From assembly GCF_001273835.1 (NCBI RefSeq), contig NZ_JHEI01000143.1, forward strand, positions 89,239-153,238: a stretch of 64,000 nucleotides of DNA, read 5' to 3'. Position 1 is the stretch's first letter, and each line of letters opens with the position of its first letter. Below, one piece after another: positions 45,308-55,613 of this stretch. The translations under genes and the position numbers were made by a program. The stretch comes from Leucobacter celer subsp. astrifaciens. Its GTDB lineage: Bacteria; Actinomycetota; Actinomycetes; Actinomycetales; Microbacteriaceae. Under the pieces are notes generated by a model. It was not told where the DNA came from and made no database searches. It saw nothing but the letters and a program-made list of their open reading frames with translations.

Positions 45308-46615
45308 TCACGCCTCCACTGCGACGGTCGGACGGCCCGGGTAGGCGACCCCGTCGAGCGCGCCGGTCAGCATCTCGGAGACCACGCCGGTGAGCGCCGC
45401 GAGGCCGTTCACCAGATCCTCGTCCCTCGTGAACTCGCGCTCGCAGTGGGAGACGCCGTCCACGGACGGCACGAACATCATCACGGAGGGGGTGACGGTG
45501 TTCAGCGCCACCGAGTCGTGGCCGGCCATCGTCTGCATGCGGCGGATGCTGAGGCCGAGGGAATCCGCGACGCGCTGCTGCAGTTCGACGCCCTCCTGCG
45601 GATAGTAGCGATTCGGCCGGATGTCGAAGTCCTTCGCCACGATCTCGAGACGCTCCTCCTCGGCGACCAGACGGAAGCGCTCCACGAGGGCGTCGCGCGC
45701 TCCCTGGACGATCGCGGGATCGTTCGCGCGCAGGTCTGCGACGAGGTGCACGTGGCTGTTGACGACGATGGGAGAGTTCGGCTCCACCGTGATCTGCCCC
45801 ACGGAGGAGACGAGCGATTCGGCGGGGTACTCCGAGCAGATGTCGCGCACCAGCAGGGTGACGCGAGCGGCGCCCACGAGCGCGTCGCGGCGATCCGCCA
45901 TCGCGGTGGCCCCGGTGTGGGACTGCTCGCCGAACACCTCGATGTCGAGCTTCTGCGTGTACCAGCTCGAGTCGACCGCACCGAGTGCGACTCCCTCGCG
46001 CTCGAGGATGCGTCCCTGCTCGATGTGCACCTCCGCGTAGCCCGCCAGCTCTCGCGGACCCTGCGATGCACCGAGGTACCCGATGCCCTCGAGCGCATCG
46101 CGCACGGTGCACCCCTCGAGGTCGCGCACGGCGAGGATCTCATCCCGGTCCATGAGTCCCGAGAACACTGAGCTGCCCATGATGGAGGGAGCGAACCTGC
46201 TGCCCTCCTCGTTGAACCAGTCGACGACGACGAGATTGTACTTCGGCGCGAGTGCACCGGCTTCGACCCGCCGCTGCACCTCCGCCGCGGCGTGCAGAGA
46301 CGCGATCACCCCGTACGCCCCGTCGAATCGTCCTCCGCGCGGTTGCGAATCGAGGTGCGATCCGCTGAGGATCGCGGGCGCTCCGGGCACGAACTCCACA
46401 GTGGCGAACACGTTCCCGATGCTGTCGACATCGACCGACCAGCCGTGTGCGCGGGCGAACTCGGAGAACCAGTCGCGGGTCCGGCGATCGTCGTCCGTCG
46501 CCGCTTGGCGTTCGACGCCGCCGCGCTCGGTGGCGCCGATCGATGCGACGTGATGGAAATCCTGCAGAAACGCGTCTGCTGATGCCTGATGGATGGGCAT
46601 GGTCTGGTCCTTCAT
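45308..46615 (-). CDS. M20-family N-carbamoyl-L-amino-acid hydrolase/allantoate amidohydrolase-like enzyme
   Basis: A 435-residue zinc or manganese hydrolase of the hydantoinase/carbamoylase group: ATDDDRRTRDWF at the start, SGSHLDSQPRGGRFDGAYGVIASL with the His-Asp metal ligands near 85-105, FNEEGSRFAPSIMGSSV near 135, HIEQGRILE near 198, and AGHDSVALN near 370. The family releases ammonia and CO2 from N-carbamoyl amino acids, ureidoglycine-type compounds or related amides. With the adjacent amidase and permease it suggests use of an amide or ureido compound as nitrogen source. Confidence 0.88.
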   Translation of the reverse strand: MKDQTMPIHQASADAFLQDFHHVASIGATERGGVERQAATDDDRRTRDWFSEFARAHGWSVDVDSIGNVFATVEFVPGAPAILSGSHLDSQPRGGRFDGAYGVIASLHAAAEVQRRVEAGALAPKYNLVVVDWFNEEGSRFAPSIMGSSVFSGLMDRDEILAVRDLEGCTVRDALEGIGYLGASQGPRELAGYAEVHIEQGRILEREGVALGAVDSSWYTQKLDIEVFGEQSHTGATAMADRRDALVGAARVTLLVRDICSEYPAESLVSSVGQITVEPNSPIVVNSHVHLVADLRANDPAIVQGARDALVERFRLVAEEERLEIVAKDFDIRPNRYYPQEGVELQQRVADSLGLSIRRMQTMAGHDSVALNTVTPSVMMFVPSVDGVSHCEREFTRDEDLVNGLAALTGVVSEMLTGALDGVAYPGRPTVAVEA

Positions 46616-46681
46616 GTTCGTGCGTCTTCTCCGATGAGATGGTGGGTGATGTCCGGGTGCCGAGGCCTGAGCCCGGCCGCT

Positions 46682-48052
46682 CTACTTGGTCCAGCCGCGG
46701 GTCTCGGGCACCTTGGTGAGGGCCATCACGATGAGGGTGAGCAGAGCGACTCCGATGACGTAGTACGCGGGCGAGTGGGGCACCGAGGTCGCCTCGACCA
46801 TGGCGGTGCCGATGAACGGCGCGGTTCCGCCGAGGATCGCGTAGCCGAGGTTGTAGCTGAAGGCCGCCGAGGTGAAGCGGTTCCTGGTGTCGAACACCTC
46901 GATGAAGAAGGTGTAGCACCCGCCGCCGTAGAAGCAGATCGCGACGACGAAGATCAACTGGCCGACGAGCGCGAGGCCGACGCTGCCGCTGGTCACGAGG
47001 GAGAACGCCGGAATGGCGAGGACGGCGATGGCGAGCGCTCCGCCGATGAGCATCGGTTTGCGGCCGATCCGGTCTCCGATGGCGCCGGCGATCGGCAGCA
47101 GGATGGTGTATGCGAGCATGGCCGCGCCGTTGAGCAGCAGCGACTGGTCGCGGCTCAGATTGCCGGTGGTCGAGACGTAGGAGATGAAGTAGCCGGAGAG
47201 GAAGTAGAACCCCATCGCGGTCAAGCCCATCACGAAGACCACCTGGATCATCTGCAGCCAGTTCTTCCGGAAGGCCTCGCGGATCGTGGTGTGCGAGCCG
47301 CGCTCGGAGTCTCCGCCGCGCTCGGCGTGCTCGGCCTGTTCGCGCATCATCGCCTTGAACGCCGGCGACTCCTCGGTCTTCGCTCGGATCCACAGCCCGA
47401 CGAGTGCGAGCGGCAGTGCGATGATGAACGGGATCCGCCACCCCCAGGACATGAACGCCTCATCGCTCATCGAGGTGGAGAGGAAGAGGACGAAGAACGC
47501 GGCGCAGACCGAGGGCAGTGCGGTTGCGGCGAGGGTGATGTTGACGAAGAGGCCGCGGCGATGGATCGGCGCGTGCTCGAACACGAACGACGGCGCCCCG
47601 GCCGACTCTCCGCCGGCCGAGAGGCCCTGCAGCAGGCGGAGGAGCACGAGCAGGATCGGGGCGGCGACGCCGATCGTCTCGAAGGTGGGGAGGAGGCCGA
47701 TGCCGGTGGTCGCGACGCCGATGGTGAGCAGCGTGATGACGAGCACGTTGCGGCGCCCGACGCGGTCGGCGAGCGAACCGAAGAAGAGCCCGCCCAGCGG
47801 CCGGATGAAGAACGCGACGCCGAACGTGGCGAACAGCACGAGCAGGCCGGTGAGCGGGTTGTCGGAGGGGAAGAAGAGCTGGGCCAGGACCACGGCCGAG
47901 ACCCCGTAGAGGGCGAAGTCGTAGAACTCGATGAACTGGCCGACACTCGCGCCCGCGAGTACGCGGCGCTGCATCGGGGTGATTCCGGTGCGGGGGTGGT
48001 CGATCGCGTCGGTGGGGCGGGGCGGAGACTGAGCTTCATTGCTAGGAGTCAT
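46682..48052 (-). CDS. MHS-family (metabolite:H+ symporter) MFS permease
   Basis: A 456-residue, 12-helix transporter. Family marks are VGQFIEFYDFALYGVSA in helix 1, FFIRPLGGLFFGSLADRVGRRNVLV (parts GGLFFGSLADR and GRRN) between helices 2 and 3, RLLQGLSAGGESAG in helix 4 and SWGWRIPF before helix 6. MHS proteins import organic acids and related compounds with protons. The gene begins the transporter-carbamoylase-amidase operon, and a near-consensus promoter lies just upstream. Confidence 0.9.
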   Translation of the reverse strand: MTPSNEAQSPPRPTDAIDHPRTGITPMQRRVLAGASVGQFIEFYDFALYGVSAVVLAQLFFPSDNPLTGLLVLFATFGVAFFIRPLGGLFFGSLADRVGRRNVLVITLLTIGVATTGIGLLPTFETIGVAAPILLVLLRLLQGLSAGGESAGAPSFVFEHAPIHRRGLFVNITLAATALPSVCAAFFVLFLSTSMSDEAFMSWGWRIPFIIALPLALVGLWIRAKTEESPAFKAMMREQAEHAERGGDSERGSHTTIREAFRKNWLQMIQVVFVMGLTAMGFYFLSGYFISYVSTTGNLSRDQSLLLNGAAMLAYTILLPIAGAIGDRIGRKPMLIGGALAIAVLAIPAFSLVTSGSVGLALVGQLIFVVAICFYGGGCYTFFIEVFDTRNRFTSAAFSYNLGYAILGGTAPFIGTAMVEATSVPHSPAYYVIGVALLTLIVMALTKVPETRGWTK

Positions 48053-48060
48053 GGACCCAG

Positions 48061-48090
48061 AATCTAGGGAGTTCGCATAGCTTCTGTCAA
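48061..48090 (-). promoter_or_regulatory. near-consensus promoter of the MHS-M20-amidase operon
   Basis: On the minus strand, TTGACA (48085-48090) and TAGATT (48061-48066) are 18 bases apart. The -10 ends eight bases before the ATG, so the leader would be only one or two bases. The surrounding 48053-48270 region is A+T-rich for this genome and holds no convincing gene. Confidence 0.7.
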
Positions 48091-48270
48091 TGGCTGAATT
48101 CGTGCGTCGCTTCGTGCGTCTCGGGATCTTCTGTCCGTTCTGTCACGTGGACGTTACTTGTGTCCGCTTGTTATCCAATGCAGAAAACGGTGAGATCGCC
48201 GCCATGGTGCCGCAGACGCCGCATGAATCGGCACAGGGTGAAATGTTGCAGTGTTTCTTTCGAATAGTTT

Positions 48271-49236
48271 CTAGTTATGTAAAAGGGTAGCTTTTTCCCG
48301 TGCTCCGGCTGCCGTCTCAGGTGCCGGAGCGGGGCGTGAGAAGATGCGGTGGCAGACCTCGGTGAACGCCCTGACCCGCTGCGATTCCTCGTCCCGACGA
48401 CGCACGAGCAGCAGCGTGAGGCCGGGGAGATCCTCCTCGAGCTCGACGGACCTGACCTCCGCGCCCCCGTAGGTGAGATCGTGGCCGATGCGCTGGTTGA
48501 GGAGCGCGACGCCGAACCCCCGGCCGACCAGGCCGCGCACGGTCTCGAAGCCTTGGATGCGGTAGCGCACCTCCGGTGTGAGGCCCAGGGAGCGGTAGAG
48601 ATTCAAGTAGTAGTGAGCCGTGTGCGGCAGGTCGAGCAGCACGAGGGGGTCGGCGGCGAACCTCGTGAGGCTGACCGGTGCGTCCGCACCTGCGAGCGGG
48701 TGCTCGGGCGCCACGATCATGTGCGGCGGGATGACCTCCAGCGCCTCGGTGTGGTGCTGCTCGAACGGGGCCATGTCGTACGCGATCGCCACGTCGATCT
48801 CTCGGCTGTCGAGCAGTTCGACGAGCCGGTCATGGTCGGCCTCGAACAGCTCCACCGCGATGTTCGGGTGGCGCCTGGCGAAGGCCTGGAGCAGCGACGG
48901 GGCCCGGAAGGGAGCGAGCGGAAGATACATGCCGACGCGCAGGGTGCCGCTGAGGGCCTGCGAGAAGCTTCCCGCGCGCTCGAGCACCCCCTCGGCGTGC
49001 GAGAGCAGCCCCTCGGCGTCGAGATGGAACTGACGCCCGGCGGAGGTCAGCCGGATCCCTCGGCGCGGCACCCGCTCGAAGAGCCGCACGCCCAGATCGC
49101 GCTCGAGCTGATTGATCGCGGACGAGAGCGCGGGCTGCGAGACGTGCAGTCGACGCGCCGCCTCGGTCATGCTGCCCGCCCGGGCCGCCTCGGTGAAGTA
49201 TCGCAGCTGCGTCAGAGTGAATCCCTGGTCGAACAT
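48271..49236 (-). CDS. LysR-family transcriptional regulator
   Basis: A 321-residue regulator with the N-terminal HTH (LRYFTEAARAGSMTEAARRL, then VSQPALSSAINQLERDLG) and a substrate-binding domain from about residue 90 (GTLRVGMYLPLAPFRAPSLL). It lies upstream of, and on the same strand as, the MHS-M20-amidase operon, separated by a 218-base A+T-rich control region, and probably regulates it. The last 45 residues are less conserved. The ATG follows GGAGAAGGA. Confidence 0.88.
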   Translation of the reverse strand: MFDQGFTLTQLRYFTEAARAGSMTEAARRLHVSQPALSSAINQLERDLGVRLFERVPRRGIRLTSAGRQFHLDAEGLLSHAEGVLERAGSFSQALSGTLRVGMYLPLAPFRAPSLLQAFARRHPNIAVELFEADHDRLVELLDSREIDVAIAYDMAPFEQHHTEALEVIPPHMIVAPEHPLAGADAPVSLTRFAADPLVLLDLPHTAHYYLNLYRSLGLTPEVRYRIQGFETVRGLVGRGFGVALLNQRIGHDLTYGGAEVRSVELEEDLPGLTLLLVRRRDEESQRVRAFTEVCHRIFSRPAPAPETAAGAREKATLLHN

Positions 49237-49274
49237 CGATCCTTCTCCTCATCGCGCCTTCGCAGTGACGGGCG

Positions 49275-51647
<2,373 letters not shown>

Positions 51648-51685
51648 GGAGACAGGGTAGCGCGGGGCTCCGACATCGGGCTTCT

Positions 51686-52480
51686 TCAATCCTGATCGCC
51701 GCTGCTGAGGTGCGACGGAGCCAGGCGGTAGAGCACTTCCGGGCGCCCGCGCCTGCCGTAGCGGTGCGCGAGGTCGATGGCTCCCTCCGAGACGAGGTAG
51801 TCGACATATCTCCGGGCGGTCGCCCGCGAGATCTCGCAGCGTTCGGCGAGCTCGGCGGCTGAAACGGCCGAGACCGGGTCGAGCGCCTCCACGACTCGCG
51901 CGAGGGTCACCTCGGAGAGCCCCTTGGGGAGCCGTGGGCTCGGCCGCTCGGGCGTCGCCGCCGGGGGCGATGCGGTGCCCGCGGGGCGGGACGGACCGCT
52001 CGCGGCCGATCCGGGCACGCGGATCCTGCCGGTCGAGAGCAGCCGGTCGATCTCGCCCTGGGCGAGGGGTCGATCCCGCTCGTTCCGCTCGCGCGCCTGC
52101 CGCTCGGCCCGGTACACGCGGAGGCGCTCGCGCAGCGCCTCCTGCGTGAACGGCTTCACGAGGTATCCCACGATGTGGGCCGCGAGGGCCTGGCGCACCG
52201 TCACCTGGTCGCGGGAGGAGCTGATGACGAGCACATCGGGGGAGCGGGCGCCGAGCGTGCGCAGGCGGTGGAGAACCTCGATCCCGCTGATGTCTGGGAG
52301 CCGCATGTCGAGCAGGATCAGGTCGACCCCGCCGCGGTGGCCGCGCAGCACGGCGGCCTCCCCGCTGCCGGCCGTCCCGACCAGCACGAAGCCGGGTGCG
52401 CCCGAGACGAAGCGGCCGTGCAGCGCGCGGGCTCCGGGGTCGTCGTCGACCACGAGCACCCGGATCGGCTCGCCGCTCAC
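51686..52480 (-). CDS. response regulator, CitB/DcuR type
   Basis: A 264-residue regulator. The receiver domain has VLVVDDDPGA at 8-17, phospho-acceptor Asp in LILLDMRLPDISG near 58, Ser in VISSS near 86 and Lys in YLVKPF near 108. A linker rich in Ala/Pro/Ser follows, then a C-terminal winged-helix domain (SAAELAERCEISRATARRYVDYL). The GTG start shares GTGA with the sensor kinase stop. It probably controls the tricarboxylate transporter genes on the other side of the kinase gene. Confidence 0.9.
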   Translation of the reverse strand: MSGEPIRVLVVDDDPGARALHGRFVSGAPGFVLVGTAGSGEAAVLRGHRGGVDLILLDMRLPDISGIEVLHRLRTLGARSPDVLVISSSRDQVTVRQALAAHIVGYLVKPFTQEALRERLRVYRAERQARERNERDRPLAQGEIDRLLSTGRIRVPGSAASGPSRPAGTASPPAATPERPSPRLPKGLSEVTLARVVEALDPVSAVSAAELAERCEISRATARRYVDYLVSEGAIDLAHRYGRRGRPEVLYRLAPSHLSSGDQD

Positions 52481-53742
52481 CGTCCGACCTCCATCTCGAA
52501 GGCGAAGCGGGCGCCGCCCAGCGCGGATCCGCTGAGTTCGACCGCCCCGCCCCTGGCGCCGACGGTGCGGCGCACGAGGTCGAGCCCGAGGCCGCGCCCG
52601 GTGCCCGTGGGATCGGGCTTCGAGGTGTAGCCCGACGCGAAGATCCGCTCGGCCTCCCGCGGATCGACGCCCGGACCGTCGTCTTCCACCACGCCTCTCA
52701 GCCGGGAGCTCTCCCGCCGCGAGCCCTCCTGCCGCAGCGCGCACCGCACCAGGCTCGCGCCGGCCTCGCCCGCGTTGCGGCAGAGGTTGGAGATCACGAG
52801 CAGCACCTCCTCGTCGATCTCGTCGGTCAGGTCGATGTCGGTCTCGAGCTGTGACCCGAGAGCGCCGAGCTCCGCACGCAGCGCCTCGACGGTGGCCCGC
52901 AGCAGCGGTTGCCCGTCCAGCGTCTCGTCCGTCTCGCCGGTGAGCACGGGGGCCACGCCGTCGATGTAGGTGAGCGCCTCCCGGGTGTCGCCGTGCGAGA
53001 CGAGGCCGTGGATCACGTGCAACCGGGTATTGAACTCGTGGGACTGCTCCCGTAGCGCCGTCGCCGTGCGCCGCAGCCGCTCGTGCTCGCGCGCGGCCTC
53101 GTCGAGCCGCCGGAAGCGCCGCTCGAAGGCGGTGGCGAGCAGCGAGCTCGCGAGGGTGCCCAGCAGGAGCGCGCCGAGCGCCCAGGGCAGCAGCTGAGCC
53201 AGCGCCTCGTCGTGCTCGGCGGAGATGTGCGACTCCAGGATGCCCACCGAGAGCGTGCCGATCACCTCATCGCGGGTGTCGCGCACGGGCACCTTCGCCC
53301 GCAGCGTCGGGCCGAGGGTGCCGATCTCCGTGCCGAGGAACTCCTCCCCGGCGAGCACGGCCGCGTTGTCGGTGGACACCTCCTTGCCACGCTCCGACGC
53401 CGTGGGGTGCGTGATCCGGATCCCCATCGCGTCCGTGATGACCACGAAGTCGACGCCGGCAGCGTGCTCGAGGACCTCGGCGAGGGGCTGCAGCTCGGCT
53501 GTCGCCCGCTCGCGCCCTGCGTTCGTGCCATCGGCCTCGGCCCGCTGCAGCGCCTCGCGGACCTGGCTCAGCTGCGCCAGCGTCGTCGCGACCTCCTGCA
53601 CCCGCTCGCCCGTCGCAGTGCGGATGCTGCGTTCCTGCACCGTGACGGCGATCGCCGCCGTGAGGCCGACGCAGACGAGCACGATGAGGCTCGGGAGGAG
53701 CAGGATCGCCAGGCGCATCGCGAACGGCCTGTTTCGAGTCAC
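52477..53742 (-). CDS. sensor histidine kinase, CitA/DcuS type
   Basis: A 421-residue membrane kinase: helix 1 (LAILLLPSLIVLVCVGLTAA), an extracytoplasmic PDC/CACHE domain (about 45-175, with DFVVITDAMGIRITHPT and GTLSVGILE typical of citrate/C4-dicarboxylate sensors), helix 2 (LPWALGALLLGTLASSLL), a SPOB-like H-box QSHEFNTRLHVIHGL near 250, N-box NLCRNAGEAG and G-boxes VEDDGPGV and GRGLGLDLV. GTG 53742 is taken as start (GGAGG ten bases upstream). It is divergent from tctC. Confidence 0.88.
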   Translation of the reverse strand: MTRNRPFAMRLAILLLPSLIVLVCVGLTAAIAVTVQERSIRTATGERVQEVATTLAQLSQVREALQRAEADGTNAGRERATAELQPLAEVLEHAAGVDFVVITDAMGIRITHPTASERGKEVSTDNAAVLAGEEFLGTEIGTLGPTLRAKVPVRDTRDEVIGTLSVGILESHISAEHDEALAQLLPWALGALLLGTLASSLLATAFERRFRRLDEAAREHERLRRTATALREQSHEFNTRLHVIHGLVSHGDTREALTYIDGVAPVLTGETDETLDGQPLLRATVEALRAELGALGSQLETDIDLTDEIDEEVLLVISNLCRNAGEAGASLVRCALRQEGSRRESSRLRGVVEDDGPGVDPREAERIFASGYTSKPDPTGTGRGLGLDLVRRTVGARGGAVELSGSALGGARFAFEMEVGR

Positions 53743-53910
53743 CAACCGATCCACCTCCTCGTGGGCCCGCACTGTCGGGCTAGCACCGTCGAGCCCGCAC
53801 CGTCGAACCGGCGTCGTCGAGCCCGTGCCTTCCGGCCCGGGTTGTCGGGCTGTCGAGCTGTGAGCATCAAAGAGCACAAATGCGTGCGAGCGGGTCGTTC
53901 TGCGTCCCTG

Positions 53911-53942
53911 TTGTCATTCTAGTAACCGCAGTCAGATGACAA
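53911..53942. promoter_or_regulatory. inverted repeat in the citAB-tctC divergent control region
   Basis: TTGTCAT (53911-53917) and ATGACAA (53936-53942) are exact inverted copies with 18 bases between, in the 224-base gap between the kinase and tctC genes and about 25 bases before the tctC start. On the minus strand a TAGAAT hexamer nearby could serve the kinase gene. It is a candidate site for the response regulator. The rest of the gap carries degenerate gtcgagcccg repeats. Confidence 0.45.
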
Positions 53943-53966
53943 CGGAGTCGCACGAAGGAGTGAGCA

Positions 53967-54995
53967 ATGACGGCAGCATCGGTGGAGTCCGCCCAGGAGC
54001 CTCCTCCTCGCAGGCGGCTCGGGAGAACCGTGGCGCGCGTGATCGGCGGTCTGGTGGCTGTCGCCGCGATCGGCATCGCGTCGTACGGCTCGATCAGTTC
54101 GGCCGCGCTCGGATCCGACATCCGCAACTCCATGACCGTCATCGCCCCCGCCGCGGCCGGCGGCGGCTGGGACGGTGCGGCACGCGCGATGCAGCAGGCC
54201 ATGAAGGCGAACGGCATCGTCAACAACGTGCAGGTGGTCAACATGCCGGGCGCGGGCGGCACGATCGCCCTCGGAAACGTCTCGGTGCTGTCCGGGCAGC
54301 CGAACAACATCCTCGTGGGAGGCACCGGCCTGCTCGCCGCGACCATCCAGTTCGACTCCGCGGCCACGCTCGACGACGTCACGCCCCTGGCCACGATCGT
54401 CGAGGAGTACGACGTCATCGTCGTACCCGCGAGTTCGCCCTACGAGACGCTCGAGGACCTGGTCGAAGCCTGGCGTGCCGACCCGAGGGCGCTGCCCTGG
54501 TCGGGCGGTGGATCCTTCGATCAGCTCGTGGTCACCGACCTCGCGCTCGCCGCCGGGATCGATCCGGTCGACGTCACGTACATCCCCTCCGACGGCGGAG
54601 GCGAAGCCATCCAGGCGATGCTCAACGGCACCGTCGCCGCCGCGGCAGGAGGCTACCCCGACAACATCGACCAGATCGAGACGGGCCGCCTGCGAGCGCT
54701 CGCGCTCGTCGCACCCGAACCCGTCGAGGGCATCGACATCCCGACGGCGCGGGAGCAGGGCTTCGACATCACCCTGACCAACTGGCGCTCCCTCTCGGCC
54801 CCGTCGGGGCTCAGCGACGAGGACGCCGAGGCCCTGGTCGAGCTGGTGCGAGAGACGCTCGCGACACCCGAGTGGGAGGACGCGATGCAGCGCTATCACT
54901 GGACCGAGAAGGTGATCACCGGCGACGAACTCGACGCGTTCCTCGTCGAGGAGCACGACCGCATCGCGCAGCTGTACAAGGAGATGGGCCAATGA
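53967..54995 (+). CDS. tctC: tripartite tricarboxylate transporter substrate-binding protein TctC
   Basis: A 342-residue Bug-family receptor. A basic stretch (RRRLGRTVARV) and one hydrophobic helix (IGGLVAVAAIGIASYGSI) at about 20-48 form a signal or membrane anchor. The binding domain shows PAAAGGGWDGAARAMQQA and NMPGAGGTIALGN, where family members bind carboxylates through an Asp/Gly-rich loop, and GGSFDQLV. It delivers citrate-like acids to TctAB. AAGGAGTGAGCA before the ATG is a good ribosome site, and the stop shares ATGA with tctB. Confidence 0.92.
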   Translation: MTAASVESAQEPPPRRRLGRTVARVIGGLVAVAAIGIASYGSISSAALGSDIRNSMTVIAPAAAGGGWDGAARAMQQAMKANGIVNNVQVVNMPGAGGTIALGNVSVLSGQPNNILVGGTGLLAATIQFDSAATLDDVTPLATIVEEYDVIVVPASSPYETLEDLVEAWRADPRALPWSGGGSFDQLVVTDLALAAGIDPVDVTYIPSDGGGEAIQAMLNGTVAAAAGGYPDNIDQIETGRLRALALVAPEPVEGIDIPTAREQGFDITLTNWRSLSAPSGLSDEDAEALVELVRETLATPEWEDAMQRYHWTEKVITGDELDAFLVEEHDRIAQLYKEMGQ

Positions 54996-55612
54996 CACCG
55001 TCGAACAACCCCACCGCCCTCTCAGCGGTCGTGGGCGAGGAACTCGAGATCGGCAGGGCGAATCCCAACGCCGCGCTCGTGAAGCATCTGATCATGCCCG
55101 GGCTGCTCCTCGCGTTCGCGACCTACCTGCTCCTCGGCATCGTCACCATGCGGGTGCCCGAGGGCGTCGCCTTCCCGGGACCGAGGTTCTTCCCCGCGAT
55201 CATCACCGCAGGGCTTTACCTGTTCGCGGTGCTGCTCATCGTGCGAGCGCTGCGGGACCGGACGGAGGCGATCGCCAGGCTGGAGCAGTCGGGCGAGGAG
55301 TTCGACCTGCTCACCGACGAGGAGGCCGAGGCGCTCGCATCCGGATCCGGATCCGCCAAGCGCGTCGGGGTGGACTGGGGATCGCTGGCCTGGATCGTCG
55401 GATCGTTCATCGGTTTCGCACTGCTGCTGCCCCTCCTCGGGTGGATCGTGGCGGCGATGCTGCTCTTCTGGTGCGTGGCCCGCGCATTCGGGTCGCGGCG
55501 AGCGGTCTACAACCTCGTCGTCGGGTTGACCGCGAGCTCGATCGCCTACATCGTGTTCGACATGCTGCTCGGCCTGACGCTGCCGTCGGGCATCCTCGGA
55601 TGGGGGTTCTGA
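54992..55612 (+). CDS. tctB: tripartite tricarboxylate transporter small membrane subunit TctB
   Basis: A 206-residue protein with about four helices in two pairs, separated by an acidic cytoplasmic loop (about residues 85-120). The segment VAFPGPRFFPAIITAGLYLFAVLLIV in the first half (shown by FPGPRFFP) is the family hallmark. Start is set by the ATGA overlap with tctC, and tctA starts one base after its stop region. Confidence 0.9.
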   Translation: MTPSNNPTALSAVVGEELEIGRANPNAALVKHLIMPGLLLAFATYLLLGIVTMRVPEGVAFPGPRFFPAIITAGLYLFAVLLIVRALRDRTEAIARLEQSGEEFDLLTDEEAEALASGSGSAKRVGVDWGSLAWIVGSFIGFALLLPLLGWIVAAMLLFWCVARAFGSRRAVYNLVVGLTASSIAYIVFDMLLGLTLPSGILGWGF

Positions 55613-55613
55613 C

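Noticed and set aside
48090..48290. A 66-codon plus-strand frame with several cysteines in the A+T-rich gap
   Set aside because: It overlaps the operon promoter and the end of the LysR gene, has no ribosome site and codon use unlike the genome; it is more likely regulatory DNA.
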